Below, one piece after another: positions 49,397 through 58,758 of a stretch of 64,000 nucleotides of DNA (positions are counted from its first letter, which is position 1; every line of letters starts with the position of its first letter). The translations under genes were made by a program, and so were the position numbers. The stretch spans positions 1 to 64,000 of the forward strand of contig JAJFFX010000008.1 of the NCBI GenBank assembly GCA_021776455.1. The letters run 5' to 3'. This stretch comes from Hyphococcus sp. (GTDB lineage Bacteria > Pseudomonadota > Alphaproteobacteria > Caulobacterales > Parvularculaceae). The notes under the pieces were generated by a model, which did not search any database, was not told where the DNA came from, and was given only the letters and a program-made list of their open reading frames with translations.

Positions 49397-49490
49397 TTCG
49401 ATGGATAGTTGCAAGATTAGCCGTTATAGCCGCTGGGAGAATTTGACGGTACGCCGGGCGGCGCCATCCCGATGAAGGCAGAGTTGATCA

Positions 49491-50819
49491 ATGAAGGAAG
49501 ACCAGGACCGGTTTATTTTGCGCGGTCAGACGTTAGCATTTTCCGGCAATCCATTTGAAGTCGGCGTCGAAGACGCGGTTGATTATCGCCAAGATGGCGC
49601 CGTGGTCGTGGAGGGAGGGCGCATTGCTGACGTCGGCGCCGCTACAGACATTATAAAGCAATATACCTGTGCGCCAGTTATCAATTATGGTGACGCGTTA
49701 ATCATGGCTGGATTTATTGATACGCATACGCATTACCCGCAAGTGGATATCATCGGCTCCAATAGCCAGGGCCTGGTAGACTGGTTGCAAAAACACACCT
49801 TTCCCTGCGAGGCTCAGTTTGATAACAAGGCTGTCGCAGAAAATTCCGCAGAATTTTTTCTCGATCAGTGTTTTTTAAATGGCATCACGACGGCGAGCGT
49901 TTATTGTACGGTGCATCCGCAATCAGCCGAAAGTTTTTTTGAAGCAGCGACAAGAAGAAATGTCTGTATGGCGGCCGGTAAAGTCTGTATGGACAGTAAT
50001 ACGCCAGCGGACCTCGCCGACACGGCGCAAACGGCATATGATCAGTCAAAAGCGTTGATTGAGCGTTGGCATGACGAGGGCCGCAACCAGTACGCGATTA
50101 CGCCCCGCTTCGCATTGACCTCGTCTCCGGCGCAATTGGAGGCGCTTGGCGGCTTGTGGAGTGAGCATCCAACGGCGCTGATGCAGACCCATCTTTCAGA
50201 AACCAAAGATGAGATTGCGCGCGTGCTGGAACAACACCCAACATATGACAGTTATTTTCAGGTCTACCAATCCTTTGGCCTGACCGGCGAAGGAGCGATT
50301 TTTGGGCATTGCATCCACCTTTCCGACGATGAACGACGCGCTATAGCTGTGAGCGGCGCTGCGATTGCGCATTGCCCGACATCGAATGCGTTTATGGGCT
50401 CGGGCATATTTGACCTTGATGCTACGCGCCGAACTGCGCCGGAGATTATAGTTTCGCTTGCTAGCGATGTAGGTGCGGGCGTTTCATTTTCGATGTTTGC
50501 TACCATGCGCGCAGCTTACGAAGCCACGCGCCTCCATGGTGTTGTCTTGCATCCAGCTGAGGCATTCTGGATGGCCACTTGCGCTGGTGCAAAGGCGATG
50601 CGGCTTGACGATCGCCTTGGAAATCTTGTGCCTGGAATGGATGCTGATCTCGTGGTGCTGGATTTAAAATCTAATCCATTGATTGCACGTCGCGTCGCAC
50701 GGGCGGAAGATTTCTTTGATGTTCTGTTCGCGCAAATAATTATGGCGGACGATAGGGCGGTCAAGGAGACCTATGTGGCTGGCAATATTGTCTATCAACG
50801 CGCGCAGGCTTCAACCTGA
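49491..50819 (+). CDS. guaD: Guanine deaminase
   Basis: 442 aa; GFIDTHTHYPQVDIIGS, TQTHLSETKDE-like region (LMQTHLSETKDEI), FGHCIHLSDDE, LASDVGAGVSFSM. Confidence 0.94.
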   Translation: MKEDQDRFILRGQTLAFSGNPFEVGVEDAVDYRQDGAVVVEGGRIADVGAATDIIKQYTCAPVINYGDALIMAGFIDTHTHYPQVDIIGSNSQGLVDWLQKHTFPCEAQFDNKAVAENSAEFFLDQCFLNGITTASVYCTVHPQSAESFFEAATRRNVCMAAGKVCMDSNTPADLADTAQTAYDQSKALIERWHDEGRNQYAITPRFALTSSPAQLEALGGLWSEHPTALMQTHLSETKDEIARVLEQHPTYDSYFQVYQSFGLTGEGAIFGHCIHLSDDERRAIAVSGAAIAHCPTSNAFMGSGIFDLDATRRTAPEIIVSLASDVGAGVSFSMFATMRAAYEATRLHGVVLHPAEAFWMATCAGAKAMRLDDRLGNLVPGMDADLVVLDLKSNPLIARRVARAEDFFDVLFAQIIMADDRAVKETYVAGNIVYQRAQAST

Positions 50820-50836
50820 AATTCATTGTCCCGCGC

Positions 50837-52063
50837 TCATTGCTCCTCGCCTACGATCCACGACTCCAGCAAGGCCCGTTCATCGTCCGTCATTTCGGTT
50901 AAGTTCCCTGGCGGCATCGCGCGGCTTAAAATTGCTTGCGTGCGAATTTGCGGCGCATATTGCTGGACAAGGCTGAGCGTATCATATTCAATCCCTCCGG
51001 GCGCCGCAGCAACAAAATCCGTCGGGTTGGCGGAGTGGCAAACCGTGCAGCGGGTTTTGACAATGGCGAAAGCTTGTTGCGTTAGCGCTGATGGTTCAAT
51101 ATTTGCGGCCGGCACATCCTCGTTTGCGCCCGCGTTTGTTATGCTGGTCGGCCGCCAGGCGATAAAAACCATTAGTATAAAAAGCAGGAGGGCTGCTACG
51201 GGCCATTGCCAACTTAGCGCGCGGCCATGCTTGCCGCTGTCATGAGCGTTGAAATAATATCGGACGATGGCGCCAATGGGTAAAATCAACGCAACCACAA
51301 CCCAGCTCATCGGATGCCCGAAAGTCATCGGATAATGGTTTGAGATCATCATGAATAAAACCGGCAGCGTCAGGTAGTTGTTATGCGTCGACCGTAATTT
51401 TGCGATCTTGCCAAATTCCGGATCGGGTGTTCTGCCGGCTTTCAGTTCCGCAACAACGACTTTTTGGTTGGGAATAATGATGAAGAAAACATTCCCGGTC
51501 ATGATTGTACCGATCATCGCGCCGATATGGAGGAAGACGGCGCGGGCGGAAAACACCTCGCCCAAGCCAAAGGCGGCCGCGACAATGAACACAAACAAGA
51601 CCGCAAACATTGCGGTTTGATTCTCTTTTAAGGAAGATTTGCACAGAGCATCGTAGCCGACCCAACTTGCCGCCAAGACGGCAACGGAGATTCCGACCGC
51701 CTGTAGCTTCGACAACGCAAGGACCGACCGGTCGATGAGATAGATATCTGCCTGCCAGTAATAAACCACCGACATGAGTGCAAAACCCGTCAGCCAGGTT
51801 GCGTAAGATTCCCATTGAAACCATTTGAGATCTTTTGGCATCTCCTCCGGGGCGACTATATATTTTTGGACATGATAAAATCCGCCGCCATGCACCAGCC
51901 AGCTTTCGCCTTTGACGCCATCCCGCAGGCCGATGCGATGACGCAGGCTAAAATCAAGCGCCATGAAATAAAACGATGCGCCGATCCATCCAATACCGGC
52001 GACAATATGCGCCCAGCGTAGGGTGAGGTTCAGCCAATCGACAATTTGAAGGTCCAAGGTCAA
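50837..52063 (-). CDS. puuD: Membrane urate hydroxylase/oxidase PuuD with C-terminal cytochrome c domain
   Basis: 408 aa; polytopic N-terminal region (WLNLTLRWAHIVAGIGWIGASFYFM) and C-terminal CTVCHS haem-binding motif. Confidence 0.92.
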   Translation of the reverse strand: MTLDLQIVDWLNLTLRWAHIVAGIGWIGASFYFMALDFSLRHRIGLRDGVKGESWLVHGGGFYHVQKYIVAPEEMPKDLKWFQWESYATWLTGFALMSVVYYWQADIYLIDRSVLALSKLQAVGISVAVLAASWVGYDALCKSSLKENQTAMFAVLFVFIVAAAFGLGEVFSARAVFLHIGAMIGTIMTGNVFFIIIPNQKVVVAELKAGRTPDPEFGKIAKLRSTHNNYLTLPVLFMMISNHYPMTFGHPMSWVVVALILPIGAIVRYYFNAHDSGKHGRALSWQWPVAALLLFILMVFIAWRPTSITNAGANEDVPAANIEPSALTQQAFAIVKTRCTVCHSANPTDFVAAAPGGIEYDTLSLVQQYAPQIRTQAILSRAMPPGNLTEMTDDERALLESWIVGEEQ

Positions 52064-52182
52064 TCTCCGCGGGGGTGATCAGATTTTCCCGACGCATAAT
52101 CAAAAAAACTGTATGATGATTGTCGTGATCTTGAGTATGCTCATGTTTGGGCTGTGTTCAACTAAATCTTCTTCGGTGTAAA

Positions 52183-53112
52183 ATGTCAGAATTGCGAGAT
52201 CTTATTGGCTATGGCGCCCAGCCGCCCTACGCAGAGTGGCCTGGCGGCGCGCGCATCGCGGTTCAGTTTGTCCTCAACTATGAAGAAGGCGGCGAACGCT
52301 GCGTATTGGATGGCGATGGCCAATCGGAAGCGGTTTTGTCTGAAATTATTGGCGCTGTGCCGTTTGAGGGTGCGCGCCACATGTCGATGGAATCGATCTA
52401 TGAATATGGTTCTCGTGCGGGCGTGTGGCGGGTGCTTGATTTATTCAAATCACGAGGGCTACCGATCACGGTGTTTGCCGTCGCTCTGGCGGCGCAAAAA
52501 AATCCGGCCGCGATTGAGCGAGCCCTGGCTGATGGCCATGAGATCGCCAGCCATGGGTTGAGGTGGATCGATTATAAAGATGTGCCGGAAGAGATAGAAC
52601 GCGCGCATCTACAAGAAGCGGTCGAAATATTGACGGCAATATGCGGCGCATCGCCGCTCGGCTGGTATACCGGCAGGACAAGCGAGAACACGCGGCGGCT
52701 GGTGGCCGAGCATGGCGGGTTTTTATATGACGCCGATGATTATTCTGACGATCTGCCGTTCTGGAGCACACAGACAAAATCTCCCCACCTCATTGTGCCA
52801 TATAGTTTGGATACAAACGATATGCGCTTTGCGACGCAACAAGGGTTTAACACCGGCGCTGATTTTGAAGCCTACCTCAAAGATGCGTTCGATGTGCTTT
52901 ATCGCGAGGGCGCTGAAGTACCAAAAATGTTGTCGATTGGTCTTCATTGCCGGCTGATCGGGCGCCCGGCGCGGTTCAAAGCGCTTGAAGCGTTCGTTGA
53001 TTACATTTCGTCATTTGATGATGTCTGGGTGTGCCGCCGGGTTGATATCGCCATGCACTGGCGCGCGCGGTATCCATTCAACAAGCCGAAAGGAAGGGAC
53101 GCCGATGGATAA
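52183..53112 (+). CDS. puuE: Allantoinase PuuE (polysaccharide deacetylase family)
   Basis: Start MSELRDLIGYGAQPPYAEWPGGARIAVQFVLNYEEGGE at 52183; GHEIASHGLRWIDY. Confidence 0.94.
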   Translation: MSELRDLIGYGAQPPYAEWPGGARIAVQFVLNYEEGGERCVLDGDGQSEAVLSEIIGAVPFEGARHMSMESIYEYGSRAGVWRVLDLFKSRGLPITVFAVALAAQKNPAAIERALADGHEIASHGLRWIDYKDVPEEIERAHLQEAVEILTAICGASPLGWYTGRTSENTRRLVAEHGGFLYDADDYSDDLPFWSTQTKSPHLIVPYSLDTNDMRFATQQGFNTGADFEAYLKDAFDVLYREGAEVPKMLSIGLHCRLIGRPARFKALEAFVDYISSFDDVWVCRRVDIAMHWRARYPFNKPKGRDADG

Positions 53113-53641
53113 TGACCGCGCGATGGGCGACCCACCCGAACGGCTTGCGCATGATGCGTTCATCACTCGTTTCGGTGATATTTATGAGCATTCTTCCTGG
53201 GTTGCAGAGGCGGTCTTCGATGAGAGCGGTGTTTCCAGCGACCTCAGCCAATTGGCGCAAGCAATGGCGGCGGTTGTGGACGGCGCCTCGGGTGAGCGCA
53301 AGCTGGCGTTGCTGCGCGCGCACCCTGATCTTGCCGGTCGGCTCGCGGTGCAGGGGGGGTTAACCCAAGCGTCTACCGACGAACAAAAATCAGCCGGGCT
53401 TGATCAATGTACGAGAGATGAGCTGGAGAGGTTTCAATTCCTCAACAAGGAATATACTGACAAATTCGGATTTCCTTTTATTCTTGCTGTCTCCGGCAAA
53501 GACCGTGCGCAAATTCTGGCAAATTTTGAGGCGCGGCTGGAAAATTCGCCGCGCCAAGAGTTCGCAACGGCGTTAGGAGAAGTGCACAAGATCGCCCGCA
53601 TCCGGCTGGAGACACTAGCGAAGGATAGGCAATGGAAATGA
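53105..53641 (+). CDS. uraD: OHCU decarboxylase
   Basis: Start MDNDRAMGDPPERLAHDAFITRFGDIYEHSSWVAE at 53105; LLRAHPDLAGRLA, KFGFPFILAVSGKDRAQIL. Confidence 0.94.
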   Translation: MDNDRAMGDPPERLAHDAFITRFGDIYEHSSWVAEAVFDESGVSSDLSQLAQAMAAVVDGASGERKLALLRAHPDLAGRLAVQGGLTQASTDEQKSAGLDQCTRDELERFQFLNKEYTDKFGFPFILAVSGKDRAQILANFEARLENSPRQEFATALGEVHKIARIRLETLAKDRQWK

Positions 53642-54645
53642 TTGACGAAAAGACCGACGAACCTGAATTTGCACGCCGCTTTCCAAACCTTGCCTCACCG
53701 CGTTTCGGCAGCCGCGTGGCGAGCGCATCAGATGAGTTTTTTGGCGCCAAGGAACGGCTTATTTTTGATGCGCCGCCGGTTTTTATCTCCGATAAATATG
53801 ATGACCACGGAAAGTGGATGGACGGATGGGAAAGTCGTCGCAAGCGAAACGAAGGTCATGATTGGTGCATCATAGAGCTTGGCGCCCACGGGATCATTCA
53901 TGGCGTGGAGATCGATACCAGCTACTTTACTGGAAACTACCCGCCCGGCGCCTCTATCGATGCTTGTGCGCCCAACGTTGATACGGATGATCCATCCGTA
54001 TGGACAACAATATTGCCTGCGGTGGTGTTAGAGGGCGACAAGCGCCAGTTTCTTGCAATCAATGACGACAATGTTTGGGGCGCAGTGCGGTTGAACATTC
54101 TACCCGATGGCGGTGTTGCGCGGCTGCGGCTTTATGGTGAGGTTGCGCCGTCATGGGGCGCTGCTGGCGACGATGCATTGGTTGAACTGTCGGCGTTAAG
54201 GAATGGCGGTCGCATCATTGCTTATAATGATGCTCACTACGGAGATCTTTGGGCGTTGTTATCAGAGGGGCGCGGCAAGACCATGGGGGACGGTTGGGAA
54301 ACCCGCCGCCGGCGCGAGCCCGGAAACGACTGGATCATTATTGCACTAGCGGCGCGCGGTGTTGTGGAGGCGATTGAAATTGATACCGCACATTTTAAAG
54401 GCAATTTTCCTGATAGCGCCTCCGTTGAAGGGATTGACTTTTCAGGAGAGAGCGAAGCGACGCTCCTTGACGGGGCAGCGCGGTGGCATAAGGTTTTGCA
54501 GCAGCGTAAACTCCAGGCGGACACAGTGCATGAGTTCACCGGCGCTGATATTTGTTCGCCCGAACCAGTTACTCATGTCAGGCTCAATATATACCCTGAT
54601 GGCGGCGTCAGCCGTCTTCGCGTGTTAGGACGGCGCCAACAATGA
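53632..54645 (+). CDS. alc: Allantoicase
   Basis: 337 aa with two repeated domains (DGWESRRKRNEGHDWCIIELG.../DGWETRRRREPGNDWIIIALA...). Confidence 0.95.
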   Translation: MEMIDEKTDEPEFARRFPNLASPRFGSRVASASDEFFGAKERLIFDAPPVFISDKYDDHGKWMDGWESRRKRNEGHDWCIIELGAHGIIHGVEIDTSYFTGNYPPGASIDACAPNVDTDDPSVWTTILPAVVLEGDKRQFLAINDDNVWGAVRLNILPDGGVARLRLYGEVAPSWGAAGDDALVELSALRNGGRIIAYNDAHYGDLWALLSEGRGKTMGDGWETRRRREPGNDWIIIALAARGVVEAIEIDTAHFKGNFPDSASVEGIDFSGESEATLLDGAARWHKVLQQRKLQADTVHEFTGADICSPEPVTHVRLNIYPDGGVSRLRVLGRRQQ

Positions 54646-55151
54646 ATGTTGTGGATCTGTCGCCTGAGCCGGTGACGAAGGATAATTTTTCCCAGTTTGG
54701 CAATGTTATCGAATCTGGAGGCGCGGAGCGCATTGTCATCAATGAAGGAACGACGGAGCGTTTTCATGCCTTGGCGATGCTCGATGTCGCCGATCAGCAG
54801 GGCGTGGGGATTCTTTCGATCTTTCGCGCTACGGCGCGCCCGATGCCGGTAAAAATTGCGATGATGGAGCGCCACCCGCATGGAAGCCAGGCTTTCTTTC
54901 CCTTGACTAATAAGCGATGGCTTATTGTTGTAAGCGCGGCGGAGACGCCGGCGCCAGATAATTTAAAAGCATTCTGGGCGCGCGGTAATCAGGGCGTCCA
55001 ATATGCAAAAAACATATGGCATCATCCGTTGTTAATTATTGAACCATGCCAAGATTTTCTGGTGGCCGATCGCGCCGGGCCCGGCGATAACCTTGAAGAG
55101 ATATGGTTTGGCGACAGCGTCTATGCGCGTCTGGGGCCTCCGCGTGACTGA
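54642..55151 (+). CDS. allA: Ureidoglycolate lyase
   Basis: 169 aa; MERHPHGSQAFFPL, FWARGNQGVQYAKNIWHHPLL. Confidence 0.94.
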   Translation: MNVVDLSPEPVTKDNFSQFGNVIESGGAERIVINEGTTERFHALAMLDVADQQGVGILSIFRATARPMPVKIAMMERHPHGSQAFFPLTNKRWLIVVSAAETPAPDNLKAFWARGNQGVQYAKNIWHHPLLIIEPCQDFLVADRAGPGDNLEEIWFGDSVYARLGPPRD

Positions 55152-55177
55152 TCTGGATAATTTCAGGCCAGAGAAAA

Positions 55178-56089
55178 TTACAGCGGCTTAATCAAATGCG
55201 GAACACCATTTTGCCGGCACGCGGCGGCAAAGGTATTCGCCATCAACAGTGCAATTGTCATCGGCCCAACTCCGCCGGGCACGGGTGTGATATATCCGGC
55301 GACCGTAGCGGCGCTGGTGAAGTCAACATCACCGACAAGCCTGGTTTTGCCTTCACCTTTTTCCGGCGCCGCGATGCGGTTGATTCCGACATCAATCACT
55401 GTTGCGCCTGGTTTGATCCATTCGCCTTTGACCATTTCAGGTCGCCCGACCGCGGCAACGACAATATCGGCGAGGCGCACAACATCTTCAATATTTCTGG
55501 TTCTGCTATGCGCAATAGTAACTGTGCAATTCTCGGCAAGAAAGAGCTGGGCCGCCGGCTTGCCGACAATGTTTGAACGGCCGAGGATAACCGTATGAAG
55601 GCCGGATAAATTATCGCCTAGCACGGATTTAGCGAGGATAACGGAACCGGCCGGCGTGCAAGGGATCAACGCCTTGTCAAAATCGCCCGCGCCAAGGCGA
55701 CCGATATTGATCGGGTGAAATCCGTCAACATCCTTTTCCGGCGCAATCAATTCAATAATTTTTGTCGCATTGATGTGCGTCGGTAAGGGCAATTGAACGA
55801 GGATGCCGTTGACGACAGGGTCGCTATTCAGTTTGTTGATGAGAGCGATCAGGTCGTCCTCAGGCGTGTCGATGGGGAGCGTATGTTGAATAGAATTGAA
55901 GCCGACCTTCTCCGCTGTCCTGCCTTTGTTGCGGACATAGATCGAGCTTGCCGGATCTTCTCCGACAAGGACGACGGCAAGGCATGGGGGTGTCCCGGTT
56001 TCGCGAACATAGTCTTCTGTCTGCGCGGCTATCTTATAAGTTACGCGCGCGGCGATCACCTTGCCGTCGATGATAGTGGCTTCAGTCAT
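55178..56089 (-). CDS. folD: Bifunctional methylenetetrahydrofolate dehydrogenase/cyclohydrolase
   Basis: 303 aa; [70 protein letters not shown]. Confidence 0.97.
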   Translation of the reverse strand: MTEATIIDGKVIAARVTYKIAAQTEDYVRETGTPPCLAVVLVGEDPASSIYVRNKGRTAEKVGFNSIQHTLPIDTPEDDLIALINKLNSDPVVNGILVQLPLPTHINATKIIELIAPEKDVDGFHPINIGRLGAGDFDKALIPCTPAGSVILAKSVLGDNLSGLHTVILGRSNIVGKPAAQLFLAENCTVTIAHSRTRNIEDVVRLADIVVAAVGRPEMVKGEWIKPGATVIDVGINRIAAPEKGEGKTRLVGDVDFTSAATVAGYITPVPGGVGPMTIALLMANTFAAACRQNGVPHLIKPL

Positions 56090-56344
56090 TCTTGAGTACC
56101 TTTTTTAGACAGGTGAGATAGCGCATTGGCGCGGCGCCCGAAAGTCCTCTTTTTTGATCACACAGCCTTTGCAGCGCCGGCTGTTCCGCTTGTTTAGTTG
56201 AGAAAGAACTGGCCAACGGGTCAGTCTTTGAATAGTCCTTAATGGCGATAATTAGGGCGGAAAGCCTCAGAGCGAGGCTGATTGGATGACAAGGTCTTTT
56301 GGGAGTAGGCCTGACGGCCTGCTGCTATGGAGGACTTCGAACAG

Positions 56345-56647
56345 ATGGTTTGTTTTACGGATACTGATCGCGATAAGCTGGACGCGGCAGTGATGCGCCG
56401 CCTCATTGCTCATTTTGACGCCAACAAGGATGTGCAGAATATCGATTTGATGATTTTGGCCGGCTTCTGCCGGAATTGCCTCTCGAAATGGTATATGGCG
56501 GCGGCCGACGAGCACGGCGTCAATATTTCCGGTGAGGAGGCGCGCGAGTATATTTATGGTATGCCTTATGATCAATGGAAGGCGCAACATCAAAGGCCGG
56601 CGACGCCTGAACAGCTTGCGGCGATGGAGAGCCGTAAGAAAGGTTGA
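56345..56647 (+). CDS. DUF1244 domain-containing protein
   Basis: Start preferred at 56345 after ggagg; LDAAVMRRLIAHFDANKDVQNIDLMILAGFCRNCLSKWYMAAA. Confidence 0.88.
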   Translation: MVCFTDTDRDKLDAAVMRRLIAHFDANKDVQNIDLMILAGFCRNCLSKWYMAAADEHGVNISGEEAREYIYGMPYDQWKAQHQRPATPEQLAAMESRKKG

Positions 56648-56702
56648 CCACATGTGGGCAACGCGGCCTCTGGTCCGACTGACGTGAAACAAGAAGCGAG
56701 AA

Positions 56703-57194
56703 ATGGCTGCATTGATTGATAAACTTGAGCATGCTCCTGCCCGCCTGATCTGTGGGCGGCATGATAACCGTCCGGACGCATTGTTGGAAATTTTGCACGA
56801 AGTGCAAACGGCCGAAGGCTGGCTCAGCGATGATGCGCTCCGCACTATCGCTGACGCGCTCAATATTTCCCGCGCAGAGATCCATGGCGTGGTTAGTTTC
56901 TACCATGATTATAAACGCAGGGAGTCAGCTAAACATTGTATAAAATTATGTCGCGCCGAGGCCTGTCAAGCGGTTGGGGCAGAAGCGCTTGCGGCTCATG
57001 CAGAAAAGAAATGGAATGCGCCGACCAGCGGGAACGGTGCAGATAATCAGATTGAGTTGGAGGCGGTTTACTGCCTTGGCAATTGCGCCCTCGGTCCGTC
57101 AGCGATGATTGATGGCGAGCTTTTTGGTCGGGTGACGCCAGAACGTCTGGACGCGCTGGCTGAGCAATCCATTGAAAAAGCGGAGCGCGGATGA
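56703..57194 (+). CDS. fdsG: NAD-dependent formate dehydrogenase gamma subunit (NuoE-like)
   Basis: 163 aa; LLEILHEVQTAEGWLSDDALRTIADALNISRAEIHGVVSFYHD, CRAEACQAVG, CLGNCALGPSAMID. Confidence 0.93.
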   Translation: MAALIDKLEHAPARLICGRHDNRPDALLEILHEVQTAEGWLSDDALRTIADALNISRAEIHGVVSFYHDYKRRESAKHCIKLCRAEACQAVGAEALAAHAEKKWNAPTSGNGADNQIELEAVYCLGNCALGPSAMIDGELFGRVTPERLDALAEQSIEKAERG

Positions 57195-58735
57195 TGGTTG
57201 GCGGACCGATTAGGATTTATGTGCCCTGCGACGCCGCCGCAATCTCAGTCGGCGCCGATGATGTGGCGGCTTCGATCCGCCGCGAAGCCAATAGGCGCAA
57301 GATTGATCTTGAACTCATCCGCAACGGCTCGCGCGGTATGTTGTGGCTGGAACCTTTAGTTGAGGTGGAAACTGGAGATGGGCGGATTGCTTACGGACCG
57401 GTTGCTGATGGCGATGTTGCGTCACTGTTTGACGCCGATTTCCTAAGCGGCGGCGATCATGCGCTGGCGCACGGGATGACCGAACAGATTGCCTATTTCG
57501 CCCGGCAGGAGCGTGTAACCTTCGCGCGTTGTGGCGTGATTGATCCTTTGTGTCTTGCTGACTTTGAGGCTCATGGAGGTCTTCTCGGATTGCGCAAAGC
57601 ATTGGCGATCTCGCCGACGGAGATCGTGGACGTTGTTGTGGCATCGGGGCTGCGCGGTCGCGGCGGCGCTGGATTTCCAACCGGAATCAAATGGAAGACC
57701 GCGCTCGAACAACTGAGCGACGAGAAGTATATCTGTTGCAATGCTGATGAAGGCGACAGCGGTACGTTTGCTGACCGGATGTTAATGGAAGGCGATTCAT
57801 TCTCATTGCTTGAAGGGATGGTGATCGCCGGACGCGCCGTCGGCGCGGCGACAGGATATATTTATCTGCGTTCTGAATACCCTCATGCGATTAAAACCAT
57901 GCGGTGCGCGGTAGATATCTGGCGCGAGGCAGGCCTGCTTGGCGATGATATTGAACGCTCCGGTACGAGTTTCGATATTCATATTCGTGTTGGCGCCGGG
58001 GCCTATATCTGCGGCGAAGAGAGTTCAATGCTGGAAAGTCTTGAGGGCAAGCGCGGTGAGGTGAAAGTGAAACCGCCGATCCCTGCGATCAGCGGGTTGT
58101 TTGGTAAGCCGACGATTGTCAACAATGTCCTGACATTGGCGACCACGCCGTTTCTTCTAGCCAAAGGAGCCGCGCATTATAACAATTTCGGCGTTGGCGG
58201 TTCGCGTGGCACGCAACCGTTTCAACTGGCGGGCGACGTCGCGCGCGGTGGTCTGGTTGAAAAGGCTTTTGGGGTTACTTTGCGTGAATTGGTCGAAGAT
58301 TTTGGCGGCGGTACGCGTTCCGGTAAGCCAATACGAGCGGTTCAGGCGGGCGGGCCGCTTGGGGCTTATATTCCGACCCGGGGTTTCGATGTAGAAATGG
58401 ACTATGAAGCGCTGGCAAAGGCAGGCGCAATGCTTGGCCATGGTGGTGTGGTGGTTTTTAACGACACTGTCGATATGGCGCACCAAGCGCGGTTCGCGAT
58501 GGAGTTTTGTGAAATCGAATCTTGCGGAAAATGCACTCCCTGTCGTATTGGCGCTGTGCGCGGCAAAGAAACGATCGATAAAATTATCGCCGGCGAAAAT
58601 CGTGCGGAAAACCTGGAAGTCCTTGATAATTTGTGTGACCTTATGACGAACGCTTCACTGTGCGCCATGGGCGGCCTGACGCCAATGCCGGTGCAAAGTG
58701 CGGTGAAACATTTTCCGGAAGATTTCGGCGGCTAG
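57191..58735 (+). CDS. fdsB: NAD-dependent formate dehydrogenase beta subunit (NuoF-like)
   Basis: 514 aa; GLRGRGGAGFPTGIKWK, CNADEGDSGTFADRMLME, GAGAYICGEESSMLESLEGKRGEVKVKPP, ESCGKCTPCRIGA. Confidence 0.95.
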   Translation: MMVGGPIRIYVPCDAAAISVGADDVAASIRREANRRKIDLELIRNGSRGMLWLEPLVEVETGDGRIAYGPVADGDVASLFDADFLSGGDHALAHGMTEQIAYFARQERVTFARCGVIDPLCLADFEAHGGLLGLRKALAISPTEIVDVVVASGLRGRGGAGFPTGIKWKTALEQLSDEKYICCNADEGDSGTFADRMLMEGDSFSLLEGMVIAGRAVGAATGYIYLRSEYPHAIKTMRCAVDIWREAGLLGDDIERSGTSFDIHIRVGAGAYICGEESSMLESLEGKRGEVKVKPPIPAISGLFGKPTIVNNVLTLATTPFLLAKGAAHYNNFGVGGSRGTQPFQLAGDVARGGLVEKAFGVTLRELVEDFGGGTRSGKPIRAVQAGGPLGAYIPTRGFDVEMDYEALAKAGAMLGHGGVVVFNDTVDMAHQARFAMEFCEIESCGKCTPCRIGAVRGKETIDKIIAGENRAENLEVLDNLCDLMTNASLCAMGGLTPMPVQSAVKHFPEDFGG

Positions 58736-58758
58736 CCCCCGCTTGGTAAGGAAGCAAG

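Noticed and set aside
53632-54645. Internal duplication in allantoicase
   Set aside because: The two-domain repeat is normal for the allantoicase family.
56267-56863. 198-aa reverse ORF
   Set aside because: Antisense to the DUF1244 gene and the start of fdsG; no recognisable domain.
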